IMG/VR virus record: IMGVR_UViG_3300036791_000978
Coordinates: 1-37,558 of that record
Direction: 5' to 3' (one strand)
Source: a virus
DNA length: 37,558 nucleotides
Shown: positions 1 to 6,050 of the stretch, in pieces
Layout: each line of letters starts with the position of its first letter
Numbering within the stretch: position 1 is the first letter of the stretch
The notes under the pieces: generated by a model
Seen by the model: only the letters and a program-made list of their open reading frames with translations
The model's database searches: none
What the model was told of the DNA's origin: nothing
Position numbers and translations under genes: made by a program

Positions 1-67
1 TCCTAGTTTTGAACAGCAACAAAACCAGGAAATTGCCAGGATCAAAGAGAACGTATCTAAAAACCTG
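1..67. repeat. Left copy of 67-bp terminal overlap
   Basis: Bases 1-67 match bases 37492-37558 with one difference (G at 6, A at 37497); the 61 bases after the mismatch are identical. The repeat lies inside a continuous reading frame that is in phase across the junction. It is therefore best read as the overlap of a circularly assembled genome of about 37,491 bp, not as a physical terminal repeat of packaged DNA. The single mismatch changes Ser to Asn in the encoded protein and may be strain variation or an assembly error. Confidence 0.9.
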
Positions 68-1753
68 CAAACTGATCCGAGGTTAAAAGGTACTCTTGCG
101 GGTGATGCTTCCAGTATGATCGGCCAATCTGTGGCTGATATGGCGACCTTAGCAACGCCTGCATTGTGGCCAATGTTTGCAGCCAAAATCTCTAACCAGA
201 TACGCGACCAGGTTAAGGAACAGCATCCAGATTGGTCTGAGGATGAGGTGGCGAAACAGTCCACTTACGGAACGCTTGTCGCCACATTGGGACAAGTTGC
301 GGCGGGACATATTTTCGGCACAGTAGCCGAACCGTTACTGGACTGGATCAAACAACCGGTATTAAGAGCTTTGGGCCACATAGGTGTGGGTGCTGCCGGA
401 GGAGTTGGCTTAACTGCTGGGGGTCAGGCTGCTGTTAACATCGCCACCGGCCAACCGGTTGGGCAAGGTGTTGCTCAGGCTGCTGTTACCGGAGGATTGA
501 TGGGGGTAGCTGGTGGGATAATGCATGGACCTGGAGTAGGTGAATTGCGCAGACCTGCTGAGACTCGCCCCGAAGTGACACCACCAGCGCCAACGGAGCC
601 AACCACTCCGACGAAGGGGCAATGGTTGCAATACCCGCCACCGCCAACCACTCCGGTAGAGCCACCACTTCGGCCAGTTACCGGGCCTGAGATAACTGGG
701 CCGGAAACAACCCCGGAAACAATGCCTTGGTACAAGCCGGGGCCAATTGTTACGCGCGCGGAAGAACGAACGGCATTTACGCCCAGTGAATTGCAACAGG
801 CAATTGCGGAAGCGCCTGAGCGAGGAACGACAGAACAGGTCGCACAATCTCTTAGGAATCTGTATCCGGAACCGGATTGGTCCAGACAACGTGCTTATTT
901 ACAGGAACAGCCCTATGAGCCTGTAGAAACGCTTCCACCGCTAAGAGAGCCGACAGAGCCGACGCCTCCGCCGCCTTCAGGTGAAGCGCAACCGTCGCGC
1001 GAACAGCCTGCATCTGTCGCCCAGGCGCCGACTCCGCCACACGCTGAAAAGCCTCCAAACGCTCTCCCGACCGAGCCCGCTCCGTTAGAACAGGGAACAG
1101 ATAAATACGTTTCATCTATTGCTAACAGATTCGTACAACAAAAGGTTGAGGCGGGCGATATCGGTGAGATCGCTCCTGGCCAGGGTTACGCAACCAAGGA
1201 TCTTGTTGCCACAGGGCTGAAAATGTCGCCGGAACAGGTTACCCAGCACATGTCTGATCTGATGCAGGGCGTTGGAGATCCGAAAGCGCAAGCAGCAGCT
1301 ATCAGGGCAGAGGAAGCAAGGCTCAGTCAACGTTCGGCACAAGCTTCGAAAATTGCGGAAGCTAACCCCAGCGATGCTCAGGCACGCATCCAAGCCGATA
1401 ACGCTTTTAACGATTTGACCGATTTCCACAATGGACCGCTCGCCAAGCTCAAGAACAATTGGCACGCATCTGGGATAGCCATGCAAGGCGAACACGAAGT
1501 AGATTTATCGACCTTCAACGGGCAGCGGGAAAACTGGCTGCGTGCTAACGACGGTAAACCTCCTCCGGCTGCTATGGAACCGGCCTTTCGTGAAAGTGCC
1601 GCTAGAGCCAGGAAAGTCATTGATGCTGAAAAGGTCGCTGCGAAAGCGTTTAGCGATGAAGTAGGTAAACCTCTGAGCATAAAAATTCCTTCGGCAGACG
1701 AGGCGCGGTCTAATATCATGGAGAGAATGGGCATTGGTCCCTGTATTGTGTGA
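2..1753 (+). CDS. Large internal virion/ejection protein, C-terminal part (gene begins at 35336)
   Basis: This frame is open from base 2 and continues the gene that runs off the right end of the window; joined through the overlap, the product is 1302 aa. This part holds the C-terminal ~560 residues. They include a Gly/Ala-rich hydrophobic stretch (about 360-480, containing GVGAAGGVGLTAGG), then a long Pro/Thr/Glu-rich linker (about 550-770), then a helical, charged, Gln/Ala-rich region. Hydrophobic plus low-complexity architecture is usual for podovirus ejection proteins that enter the envelope with the DNA. An internal ATG at 116 exists, but starting there would lose the amidase domain. The frame ends at TGA 1751-1753, and the next gene lies one base ahead in phase and overlaps it. 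A CCC-T sequence at 1739-1742 could allow a +1 shift into that gene. The role is inferred from architecture and position. Confidence 0.8.
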   Translation, partial: PSFEQQQNQEIARIKENVSKNLQTDPRLKGTLAGDASSMIGQSVADMATLATPALWPMFAAKISNQIRDQVKEQHPDWSEDEVAKQSTYGTLVATLGQVAAGHIFGTVAEPLLDWIKQPVLRALGHIGVGAAGGVGLTAGGQAAVNIATGQPVGQGVAQAAVTGGLMGVAGGIMHGPGVGELRRPAETRPEVTPPAPTEPTTPTKGQWLQYPPPPTTPVEPPLRPVTGPEITGPETTPETMPWYKPGPIVTRAEERTAFTPSELQQAIAEAPERGTTEQVAQSLRNLYPEPDWSRQRAYLQEQPYEPVETLPPLREPTEPTPPPPSGEAQPSREQPASVAQAPTPPHAEKPPNALPTEPAPLEQGTDKYVSSIANRFVQQKVEAGDIGEIAPGQGYATKDLVATGLKMSPEQVTQHMSDLMQGVGDPKAQAAAIRAEEARLSQRSAQASKIAEANPSDAQARIQADNAFNDLTDFHNGPLAKLKNNWHASGIAMQGEHEVDLSTFNGQRENWLRANDGKPPPAAMEPAFRESAARARKVIDAEKVAAKAFSDEVGKPLSIKIPSADEARSNIMERMGIGPCIV

Positions 1754-1754
1754 T

Positions 1755-3317
1755 ATGGCAACTCCATGTTATAACGGGCCAAATCCCGTAAAGGATGAAG
1801 AGCGCCTGACAATATGGCGCTGGGCCAAGGAGAACGCTATCGATCAGGGAGCCTCGCTCGATAAGACCACTAAGATGATCAACGATCATTTTTTTGGTGG
1901 AGTCGGAAGACCGGAATGGATCAACGACATTCTGTCTGGACGTAAGACACCGTACCGACAGGTAGCTGATAAGCTATGGATGGCACAAGCCAACCGGCGC
2001 CGGATCATTCAGCAGGCACAGGAACTGTCCAGCAGACAAAGGACACCTGCCTTGCTTAAACCGATCAACTTTCTCACGGACCTTCCCAGGAAAACGGCAA
2101 CATTCGGACATGCGGTTGTTTTCCCGGTATCGCATGCAGGCGATCTGGCACTCAGGCCGTCAACCTGGGAAACATTTTTCAGAGGCATTAAAAACACTTA
2201 TGGCGGTGCGTTTGATCCGGCTGCCCATGCGCGAGTCATGGCTGCCATGGAGAATCATCCTCTTTTCAGAATGGCTTTAGAAAGCGGGCTCGACGTAGGC
2301 GCTAAATCTCAGGAGAGCGGGTTGATATCGGGCTGGTTAAAGGGCCAGTCTCAACGCGCATGGGATATGTTGAAGGCGATGCGCTTTGAGTTGTGGCAAC
2401 GCCAGATGGATAAGCACATGGAACCCGGCATCAGCCATCAGCAAGCGGTTGAAATGGGCAAAAGCATAGCAGGCTGGGCCAATCATGCGACCGGCTCAGT
2501 CAAGACATCGATGGGTAAAGCTGGCAGTTTAATGTTTGGACCCAAACTGACCGCATCCAAAATCGCTCGTCTTACTGTCGATCCAGGCCAAACGGCTAAA
2601 ACCCTTTTAGACTGGAAAAACGCAACACCTGGCGAAAGGACAGCAGCTAAGCTCCGACTTAGTGGTGCTGCGCAATATGTGGGTTCTCTGGCTGCGTTTC
2701 TCGCTGCTAACCAGGGGTTGCTGATGGCGACAGGATCAAAACAAAACATCAATTTCACTAATCCTTCGAAAAGCGATTTCTGGAAATTTAAAGCAGGCGG
2801 CCTGGAATTTGGTTTACCGGGAATACACAGCGAACTCAGGACCATTGGGCAAATCCTTGGCGCAGCTCATATGGGCTCTAAAGAGCTGCGTGGTGAATCA
2901 CGGCAGTCCAAAATAAATGATATCGTTGGTCAGTACATCATGAATAAGGTCAATCCAGCCATAGGCTTAGGTAAGGATGTTCTTACGGCCGAAGATTGGC
3001 AGGGGCGTCCGATGCCATGGAACGAAGATCCAGGTAAAATCACGAAGTCCGGTTTCGACAAAACGAGGCTGAGTTGGGGCGAATTTGCGAGCAAGCAGCT
3101 CCCAATACCGCTGCAAGGCCCAGTAGGTTATTTTTATAAAAAACTGAAAGACGGCGGCGCTAGTGCCCTTGATGCATCAACCATTATTAAAGGACTGATA
3201 TTGAGTGGAATGGGCGCAACCGGATTGCATGTCAGTGAAGAGCCTGGCGCCAAGAAGGAACCCTTGCAGCAAGCCATTCGCCGAACACGTACCGCGGCGC
3301 AACTGCAGGCGCGCTAG
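1755..3317 (+). CDS. Putative internal virion protein, downstream partner or frameshift extension
   Basis: This is a 520-aa product if it starts at ATG 1755; the frame is open back to 1683 and also offers TTG 1734. No Shine-Dalgarno sequence precedes ATG 1755, which sits two bases after the stop of the upstream ejection protein. The protein is mostly helical and basic-amphipathic, with Trp-rich segments in the first 30 residues and a hydrophobic helix near residues 310-330 (AQYVGSLAAFLAANQGLLMA). It resembles the C-terminal parts of large polyvalent or ejection proteins of podoviruses in overall character, but I recognise no specific domain. It is either translated by coupling or fused to the upstream protein by a +1 shift, which would give about 1823 aa. 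It ends 3 bp before the convergent leftward gene at 3321, with no visible terminator between them. Confidence 0.75.
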   Translation: MATPCYNGPNPVKDEERLTIWRWAKENAIDQGASLDKTTKMINDHFFGGVGRPEWINDILSGRKTPYRQVADKLWMAQANRRRIIQQAQELSSRQRTPALLKPINFLTDLPRKTATFGHAVVFPVSHAGDLALRPSTWETFFRGIKNTYGGAFDPAAHARVMAAMENHPLFRMALESGLDVGAKSQESGLISGWLKGQSQRAWDMLKAMRFELWQRQMDKHMEPGISHQQAVEMGKSIAGWANHATGSVKTSMGKAGSLMFGPKLTASKIARLTVDPGQTAKTLLDWKNATPGERTAAKLRLSGAAQYVGSLAAFLAANQGLLMATGSKQNINFTNPSKSDFWKFKAGGLEFGLPGIHSELRTIGQILGAAHMGSKELRGESRQSKINDIVGQYIMNKVNPAIGLGKDVLTAEDWQGRPMPWNEDPGKITKSGFDKTRLSWGEFASKQLPIPLQGPVGYFYKKLKDGGASALDASTIIKGLILSGMGATGLHVSEEPGAKKEPLQQAIRRTRTAAQLQAR

Positions 3318-3320
3318 GTG

Positions 3321-3554
3321 TCAATCCAGGTCCCATCCGTTATCGGGCTCTTCGGTCTGAGGATTCCCGTCAGAATCCAGAAGCGGATGTTCTTTTAAAT
3401 GTTCAAAGAAGCCAGCTAGTATGACCGTCAATACAATGACAAGGGCAATGTTACTCGCCCATTCGTCCTTGTTCTTCCAATTAAAGCATCGTGCGATAAT
3501 TACTGCTAGGAAGAACCATGCGATTATCGGTATAACTTGTTCAGTTATTGTCAT
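3321..3554 (-). CDS. Small two-helix membrane protein
   Basis: This 77-aa protein has a hydrophobic N-terminal helix (about residues 7-23, IPIIAWFFLAVIIARCF), a short charged loop, a second membrane helix (about 32-49, SNIALVIVLTVILAGFF), and an acidic hydrophilic tail. ATG 3554 was chosen because it immediately precedes the first helix and has a weak AAGAGA eight bases upstream; the longer open frame reads into the antisense of the next gene. Two helices and a charged tail would fit a holin or antiholin, but a clearer lysis cassette is at 22.8-23.8 kb, so this may be an accessory membrane protein. It is the last gene of the leftward cluster. Confidence 0.6.
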   Translation of the reverse strand: MTITEQVIPIIAWFFLAVIIARCFNWKNKDEWASNIALVIVLTVILAGFFEHLKEHPLLDSDGNPQTEEPDNGWDLD

Positions 3555-3645
3555 ATAGTAATCTCTTATTAGCCGAGTCGGCCAAACGTTTTGCCCTTCG
3601 CGTACGAATATGGTCTTACTGGCTTGACCGACCCATTTAGCTAAA

Positions 3646-4185
3646 TCACGGATCAATCCATTGGCCTGTCGATCCGTCTGGAGCGACCCAAACAAACTCG
3701 GCATCGCCGACGTGGTAGGTGTCGCCAATGTGGTTGCCGGTGAGCGGCAACGATTCCTGATCTGGCAGGGTTCCCAGGATTCTGATGCGCACAGATTCGC
3801 CATAAGGCATCCGGGCCTCCAGCCCGACAGGGAGAGCGCGGCGCACCTCAGGGGCGAAGAAGCGCTCATCGTTTGGAGAGCTCACCAGTAGAGGGGCAGG
3901 CTGCGGCACGGGCGTAGGCGTCGACACTGGGGTGGGCGTCGGCAATGTTGGAGCCGCGGGAGTAGCTTCGTCATGGCGGCGAAGGTCTGAGAGGCTCACC
4001 GCGACAACCAAGGCAGCTGGAATTGCGAAGGCGACCGCTATAGAGAACCAGGGGTGTTTCGGTCTGCGCACAGGGAGCGTAACTTTGAGGATGCGCGGCT
4101 GTCTGGGCGACACGAGCTCCGCGCGTACCTCGAGCGGCAGCTCACAATCAAAGCGTGCTGATTTGTTCCTGGTGGAACTTTTCAT
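3646..4185 (-). CDS. Membrane-anchored protein with Pro/Thr stalk and fibre-like C-terminus
   Basis: This is a 179-aa product from ATG 4185, with GAGAA six bases upstream. The order is: basic cytoplasmic N-terminus (1-44), one membrane helix (about 45-65, WFSIAVAFAIPAALVVAVSL), a Pro/Thr linker (about 75-97), then an outer domain. The C-terminal segment, with GNHIGDTYHVGDAEFVWV and a terminal WIDP, resembles the short beta-rich repeats common in phage tail fibres and receptor-binding proteins; that is a family impression, not a domain hit. Predicted topology is N-in, C-out. The architecture would suit surface display in the infected cell, for example superinfection exclusion, but this is inference. 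Its start codon overlaps the stop of a zinc-ribbon-like frame. Confidence 0.65.
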   Translation of the reverse strand: MKSSTRNKSARFDCELPLEVRAELVSPRQPRILKVTLPVRRPKHPWFSIAVAFAIPAALVVAVSLSDLRRHDEATPAAPTLPTPTPVSTPTPVPQPAPLLVSSPNDERFFAPEVRRALPVGLEARMPYGESVRIRILGTLPDQESLPLTGNHIGDTYHVGDAEFVWVAPDGSTGQWIDP

Positions 4186-4316
4186 AGGTTCTCGCACTCT
4201 GTGCAGGTTTCGCCTTCGTAGACCTTGCTGTCGCACTGCGGACAGCGGGTGTAGTATGGGCCATCGGGAGTGCCATCCCAATCGGGAGCGGTGTCATGCG
4301 TACCGCCTTGGGCCGC
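4182..4316 (-). other. Orphan zinc-ribbon reading frame without a start codon
   Basis: This stretch on the minus strand is open for 44 codons between TAG (4317-4319) and TGA (4182-4184). It encodes a convincing zinc ribbon: CPQC, 13 residues, then CTEC, followed by three residues and the stop. No ATG, GTG or TTG lies in this frame. It is the +1 frame relative to the coiled-coil gene ending at 4294, and the two frames overlap around the end of that gene. It may be a frameshifted C-terminal extension (programmed or an assembly indel) of the coiled-coil protein, which itself carries a CSLC pair, or a decayed gene. The TGA overlaps the ATG of the next leftward gene. Confidence 0.4.
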
Positions 4317-4536
4317 CTATTCGCCCATCCCCATATAGGCCATCATTGTCGATGATCCCGGCCAGCGCATCGCAAAGAGAACAAATGCCAGTTTTCAATT
4401 TGTCGATCTCCGCGTTACGCCGGCCGATTTCACGCCGAAGCGCTCCAATCTCGGTATCCCGCAATTCGAGGAGTCTCTTCAGACGACTGATTTCGTCCAT
4501 TGCTTCGCTATAGGCTTCGTCTCGGATGTCGTTCAT
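4294..4536 (-). CDS. Small coiled-coil protein with CxxC pair
   Basis: This 80-aa product from ATG 4536 has an almost continuous charged helix (about 5-45) with heptad-like Leu/Ile spacing (SRLKRLLELRDTEIGALRRE), followed by CSLC near residue 52 and a Gly-rich tail. A start at 4563 is possible, but it would place a perfect 17-bp palindrome (4544-4560) inside the gene; with ATG 4536 the palindrome lies just upstream, where an operator belongs. No Shine-Dalgarno is visible at either start. The function is unknown. A zinc-ribbon frame follows directly in the +1 phase. It is the first gene after the leftward terminator, so it probably has its own promoter. Confidence 0.6.
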   Translation of the reverse strand: MNDIRDEAYSEAMDEISRLKRLLELRDTEIGALRREIGRRNAEIDKLKTGICSLCDALAGIIDNDGLYGDGRIGGPRRYA

Positions 4537-4543
4537 TTTGTAA

Positions 4544-4560
4544 ATATTGTTCAACAATAT
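4544..4560. promoter_or_regulatory. 17-bp palindrome, candidate operator (left copy)
   Basis: ATATTGTTCAACAATAT is a perfect inverted repeat about a central C, 7 bases upstream of the leftward ATG 4536. It overlaps a candidate -10 element. A 14/17 match lies at 6238-6254, next to the rightward ATG 6258. In RNA it could also fold into a hairpin next to the start codon, so control at the transcript level is an alternative. Confidence 0.65.
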
Positions 4561-4581
4561 CATTCGACGGGGTGGCGTCAA
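4554..4581 (-). promoter_or_regulatory. Candidate sigma70-type promoter, leftward
   Basis: On the minus strand, TTGACG (4581-4576) and TATTGT (4559-4554) are separated by 16 bases. The -35 matches consensus at 5 of 6 positions and the -10 at 4 of 6. The -10 lies inside the 17-bp palindrome, so a bound repressor would block it. The transcript would start about 10 bases before ATG 4536. Confidence 0.4.
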
Positions 4582-4590
4582 ACTTTAGCG

Positions 4591-4631
4591 AAAAAAAAGG
4601 CCGCTCTGGCATCGGCACCGAGCAGAGCGGC
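4591..4631 (-). terminator. Intrinsic terminator for leftward transcription
   Basis: On the minus strand, an 8-bp GC-rich stem (GCCGCTCT at 4600-4607 pairing with AGAGCGGC at 4624-4631) with a 16-nt loop is followed by an uninterrupted run of eight T residues (4598-4591). It would end the transcript carrying the RHH gene (5078-4902) and the coiled-coil membrane gene (4905-4705), separating them from the genes further left. Confidence 0.85.
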
Positions 4632-4704
4632 ATCACAGGATGAACGATTAGGATTTAGCCTCTAATCGGCAACACCTTATGATTCCTGCCAAGGCTGGCA
4701 AGCA

Positions 4705-4905
4705 TCATTTCCAGAAATGATTAACGAAAACGGCCAGCACGATCAGGCCGTAGGTACCAAAAGCCAGCTGATACATTCGCCCTTGCAGATCGAGAAAGCG
4801 GGCGAGCATTTCTGCCTTGAACTCAGCGATCTCGGCCCGCAGTTCAGATCGAAAGAACTCCTTGGTGACCAGTTCGGCTGAATCTTCGAGATCGGAAATT
4901 TTCAT
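4705..4905 (-). CDS. Coiled-coil protein with C-terminal membrane anchor
   Basis: This 66-aa protein has an acidic start, a coiled-coil-like helix (about 10-42, FFRSELRAEIAEFKAEML) and one C-terminal membrane helix (about 46-63). It resembles in layout the small DUF1640/CCDC90-type proteins often found beside DNA-binding partners in bacteria and phages; that is a resemblance only. Its ATG overlaps the stop of the RHH gene upstream by 4 bases (ATGA), so the two are translationally coupled, and a terminator follows at 4631-4591. An RHH protein coupled to a small membrane peptide recalls toxin-antitoxin pairs, but no toxin motif is visible. Confidence 0.65.
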   Translation of the reverse strand: MKISDLEDSAELVTKEFFRSELRAEIAEFKAEMLARFLDLQGRMYQLAFGTYGLIVLAVFVNHFWK

Positions 4906-5078
4906 TCTCGCTCACGATCAATGTATTGGTCGAGCGCTTCGCGAATGAGGTCAGAAATGCTTCGCCGGCTACGATGTTTGTAGATCCGAAGATGACGCAA
5001 GGACTCAAGCTGGTCTACGAATGGCCGAATGCCCATTTGGCACGTTTTTCGATTTGGATCGAGGATCTCGGAATCCAT
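4902..5078 (-). CDS. Ribbon-helix-helix DNA-binding protein
   Basis: This is a 58-aa product from ATG 5078; a GTG at 5105 is also in frame, and neither has a clear Shine-Dalgarno. The fold signature is a short N-terminal strand region (about 12-18, TCQMGIR) followed by two helices ending in SISDLIREALDQYIDRE, typical of Arc/MetJ/CopG-type dimers that bind DNA through a beta ribbon. Its C-terminal helix is similar to that of the rightward RHH gene at 5422 (ALIWDALDEYIQRED), so the two are probably distant paralogues. It faces the divergent control region and likely binds sites there. It is coupled to the membrane gene at 4905. Confidence 0.7.
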   Translation of the reverse strand: MDSEILDPNRKTCQMGIRPFVDQLESLRHLRIYKHRSRRSISDLIREALDQYIDRERE

Positions 5079-5096
5079 ACAAAGAATTTCGGTACA

Positions 5097-5107
5097 CTGT
5101 GCCACAA
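5097..5107 (+). repeat. Inverted repeat arm CTGTGCCACAA (left)
   Basis: This arm is perfectly inverted at 5172-5182 (TTGTGGCACAG), with 64 bases between them. Each arm contains the 9-base palindrome TGTG-S-CACA, so each may be a complete binding site for a small dimeric regulator. The centres are 75 bp apart, close to seven helical turns, which would suit DNA looping. Confidence 0.7.
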
Positions 5108-5171
5108 ACGCATCATCGACGCAATAAAAACGAAATTAAGCCTATTTACCGATTTTTTTAAGTTGACGCAG

Positions 5172-5182
5172 TTGTGGCACAG
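5172..5182 (+). repeat. Inverted repeat arm TTGTGGCACAG (right)
   Basis: Perfect inverse of 5097-5107. It lies between TTGACG (5164-5169) and TATCGT (5188-5193), which could form a weak rightward promoter with an operator in its spacer. Confidence 0.7.
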
Positions 5183-5253
5183 GTCGTATCGTTCGTGCCA
5201 GCGTAGTCCTACAGTGCATTTAAACAGTACGGTAAATATTGAAGATGCCATCA

Positions 5254-5259
5254 ATTATA
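5254..5259 (-). promoter_or_regulatory. Candidate leftward -10 element (TATAAT)
   Basis: A perfect TATAAT lies on the minus strand upstream of the leftward RHH gene, preceded by TG. No good -35 is visible at 16-18 bp. It would give a leader of about 165 nt that spans both TGTG-S-CACA sites. Confidence 0.3.
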
Positions 5260-5372
5260 CAATCGGAACAACATCCTATTTTACATGACATTTACTGTAT
5301 TTACCTATCGGTAACATACTTACATTACGTTGTGACTCATTCGGGTTACACTCGAGAATTTCAGGCCGAAAA

Positions 5373-5401
5373 TCGACTGAGCGCTTGGCACTTTTTATAA
5401 A
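5373..5401 (+). promoter_or_regulatory. Candidate promoter for the rightward regulator genes
   Basis: TCGACT (5373-5378) and TATAAA (5396-5401) are separated by 17 bases. The -10 matches at 5 of 6 positions and the -35 at 4 of 6. Transcription would begin close to 5408, at the strong GGAAGGAG ribosome site (5407-5414) of the gene at 5422. Confidence 0.45.
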
Positions 5402-5421
5402 TAACTGGAAGGAGTTCCGCT

Positions 5422-5589
5422 ATGCCTAACACCACTCGAGAAAGTTCTAATTATGAATATCAGGTGCCTCGAGGCCAACTGGACGCGCTCTTGGACATTG
5501 CCATGAAGAAGGATCGCGATATCCAGGCGCTGATCTGGGACGCGCTCGATGAGTATATTCAGCGAGAGGACAGGACATGGAAGAAGTAG
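5422..5589 (+). CDS. Small ribbon-helix-helix protein
   Basis: This 55-aa protein has a very strong ribosome binding site (GGAAGGAG, 7 bases before ATG). After a polar N-terminus come a strand-like segment (about 11-15, YEYQV) and two helices (LDALLDIAMKKDRD and ALIWDALDEYIQRED), the layout of Arc/CopG regulators. It is similar in its last helix to the leftward RHH protein at 4902-5078. It is the first rightward gene after the control region and overlaps the next gene by 13 bases. A role as repressor of the divergent promoters is inferred. Confidence 0.7.
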   Translation: MPNTTRESSNYEYQVPRGQLDALLDIAMKKDRDIQALIWDALDEYIQREDRTWKK

Positions 5590-5780
5590 CAGAGCTCGAG
5601 TGGGGCCGCGCTCAAGACGTGTTCGCAAAATTCAGGATTGGCCGCACGGCTTTGGAACGGCTGGCGCGTGAGGGCAAGATCAAGTCCGTTAGCATTAAAC
5701 TAAAGCCTGGCTCCCGACGCTTTACCCGAATTTTTTCTTTCCAGTCTATTCGAGAGCTTTTAGCAGGTGCCAACTTATGA
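5577..5780 (+). CDS. Excisionase/MerR-like helix-turn-helix protein
   Basis: This 67-aa protein starts inside the end of the RHH gene. Residues about 10-35 (WGRAQDVFAKFRIGRTALERL) form an HTH resembling the DNA-binding domain of excisionase and MerR-type proteins. It is followed by a basic wing (KLKPGSRRFTRIF) and a short final helix, which is the pattern in which a helix-turn-helix selects the site and a basic wing reads the minor groove. No integrase is present in the genome, so it is more likely a transcription regulator or replication-control protein than a true excisionase. It ends in convergent overlap (6 bases) with the leftward RHH gene at 5775. Confidence 0.65.
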   Translation: MEEVAELEWGRAQDVFAKFRIGRTALERLAREGKIKSVSIKLKPGSRRFTRIFSFQSIRELLAGANL

Positions 5781-6011
5781 GGTTTTGGGTGAGCGCCGGA
5801 TGCGGGGAGGGATCTTCGGGAGCAGTGTCTCGGAATTTCTCTGCTGGGTGTAAATATCCTGTTGCACCAGCCAGCAGAGGTATTGGCTGCGGTTCATGCC
5901 GCGGCTGGCAGCTTGCGCGTTCATGGGGTCCTCGAGTTCCAAGGGCGCAGTAAAAGACAAGGAAACAAACTTTTTGCCTTTTGCGGTGTGATGTTTGGGT
6001 TTGCTGGGCAC
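5775..6011 (-). CDS. Ribbon-helix-helix protein, leftward
   Basis: This is a 78-aa product from GTG 6011, with no clear Shine-Dalgarno. Basic residues precede a ribbon strand (KFVSLSFTAP), then two helices separated by GMNRSQ (RGMNRSQYLCWLVQQDI), matching the RHH layout. It is most similar to the protein encoded in the opposite direction at 6051 (TYSITVPAEL, then SSYLSWLISIDL), so this is a divergently transcribed paralogous pair with only 39 bp between starts. Its 3' end overlaps the HTH gene convergently. It may be a counter-regulator to the 6051 product. Confidence 0.6.
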   Translation of the reverse strand: MPSKPKHHTAKGKKFVSLSFTAPLELEDPMNAQAASRGMNRSQYLCWLVQQDIYTQQRNSETLLPKIPPRIRRSPKTS

Positions 6012-6050
6012 TTCGTAAAGATACTATTCGGCAATATTAAAGCGAGCTAA

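Larger units (their letters stand above)
5143..5305. repeat. Three copies of octamer TATTTACC
   Basis: Copies lie at 5143-5150 (plus), 5238-5231 (minus) and 5298-5305 (plus); the first two extend to TATTTACCG. Three exact octamers within 163 bp of non-coding DNA are unlikely by chance and suggest binding sites of one of the four nearby RHH proteins or of the HTH protein. Shorter ATTTAC-like variants lie between 5279 and 5300. Confidence 0.5.
5079..5421. promoter_or_regulatory. Divergent control region between leftward and rightward small regulator genes
   Basis: No convincing gene lies in this 343-bp AT-rich stretch. It separates the leftward RHH gene (start 5078) from the rightward RHH gene (start 5422). 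It contains an 11-bp inverted repeat pair (5097-5107, 5172-5182), three copies of an octamer (5143-5150, 5231-5238 inverted, 5298-5305), a leftward TATAAT-type element (5259-5254) and a rightward promoter (5373-5401). The arrangement resembles a phage regulatory switch region. Confidence 0.65.

Noticed and set aside
1-67. The terminal repeat as a true direct terminal repeat of packaged DNA (T7-like)
   Set aside because: It is only 67 bp, contains a mismatch and lies in the middle of a gene that reads through the junction; assembly overlap explains it better.
3932-4513. A 193-residue plus-strand frame in the leftward cluster
   Set aside because: Entirely antisense to the membrane-anchored and coiled-coil genes, which have better starts, domains and coupling.
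4705-5078. A toxin-antitoxin pair (RHH plus small membrane protein)
   Set aside because: Gene order and coupling fit, but the membrane protein has a DUF1640-like coiled-coil layout and no feature that marks it as a toxin, so I kept only the separate descriptions.
5015-5254. A 79-residue minus-strand frame covering the control region
   Set aside because: Composition is unlike a real protein, it overlaps the RHH gene in another frame, and its stretch contains the repeated operator-like sites.
4926-5288. A 120-residue plus-strand frame opposite the leftward RHH gene
   Set aside because: It runs antisense to the RHH gene and then through the repeat-bearing control region, with no start signal.
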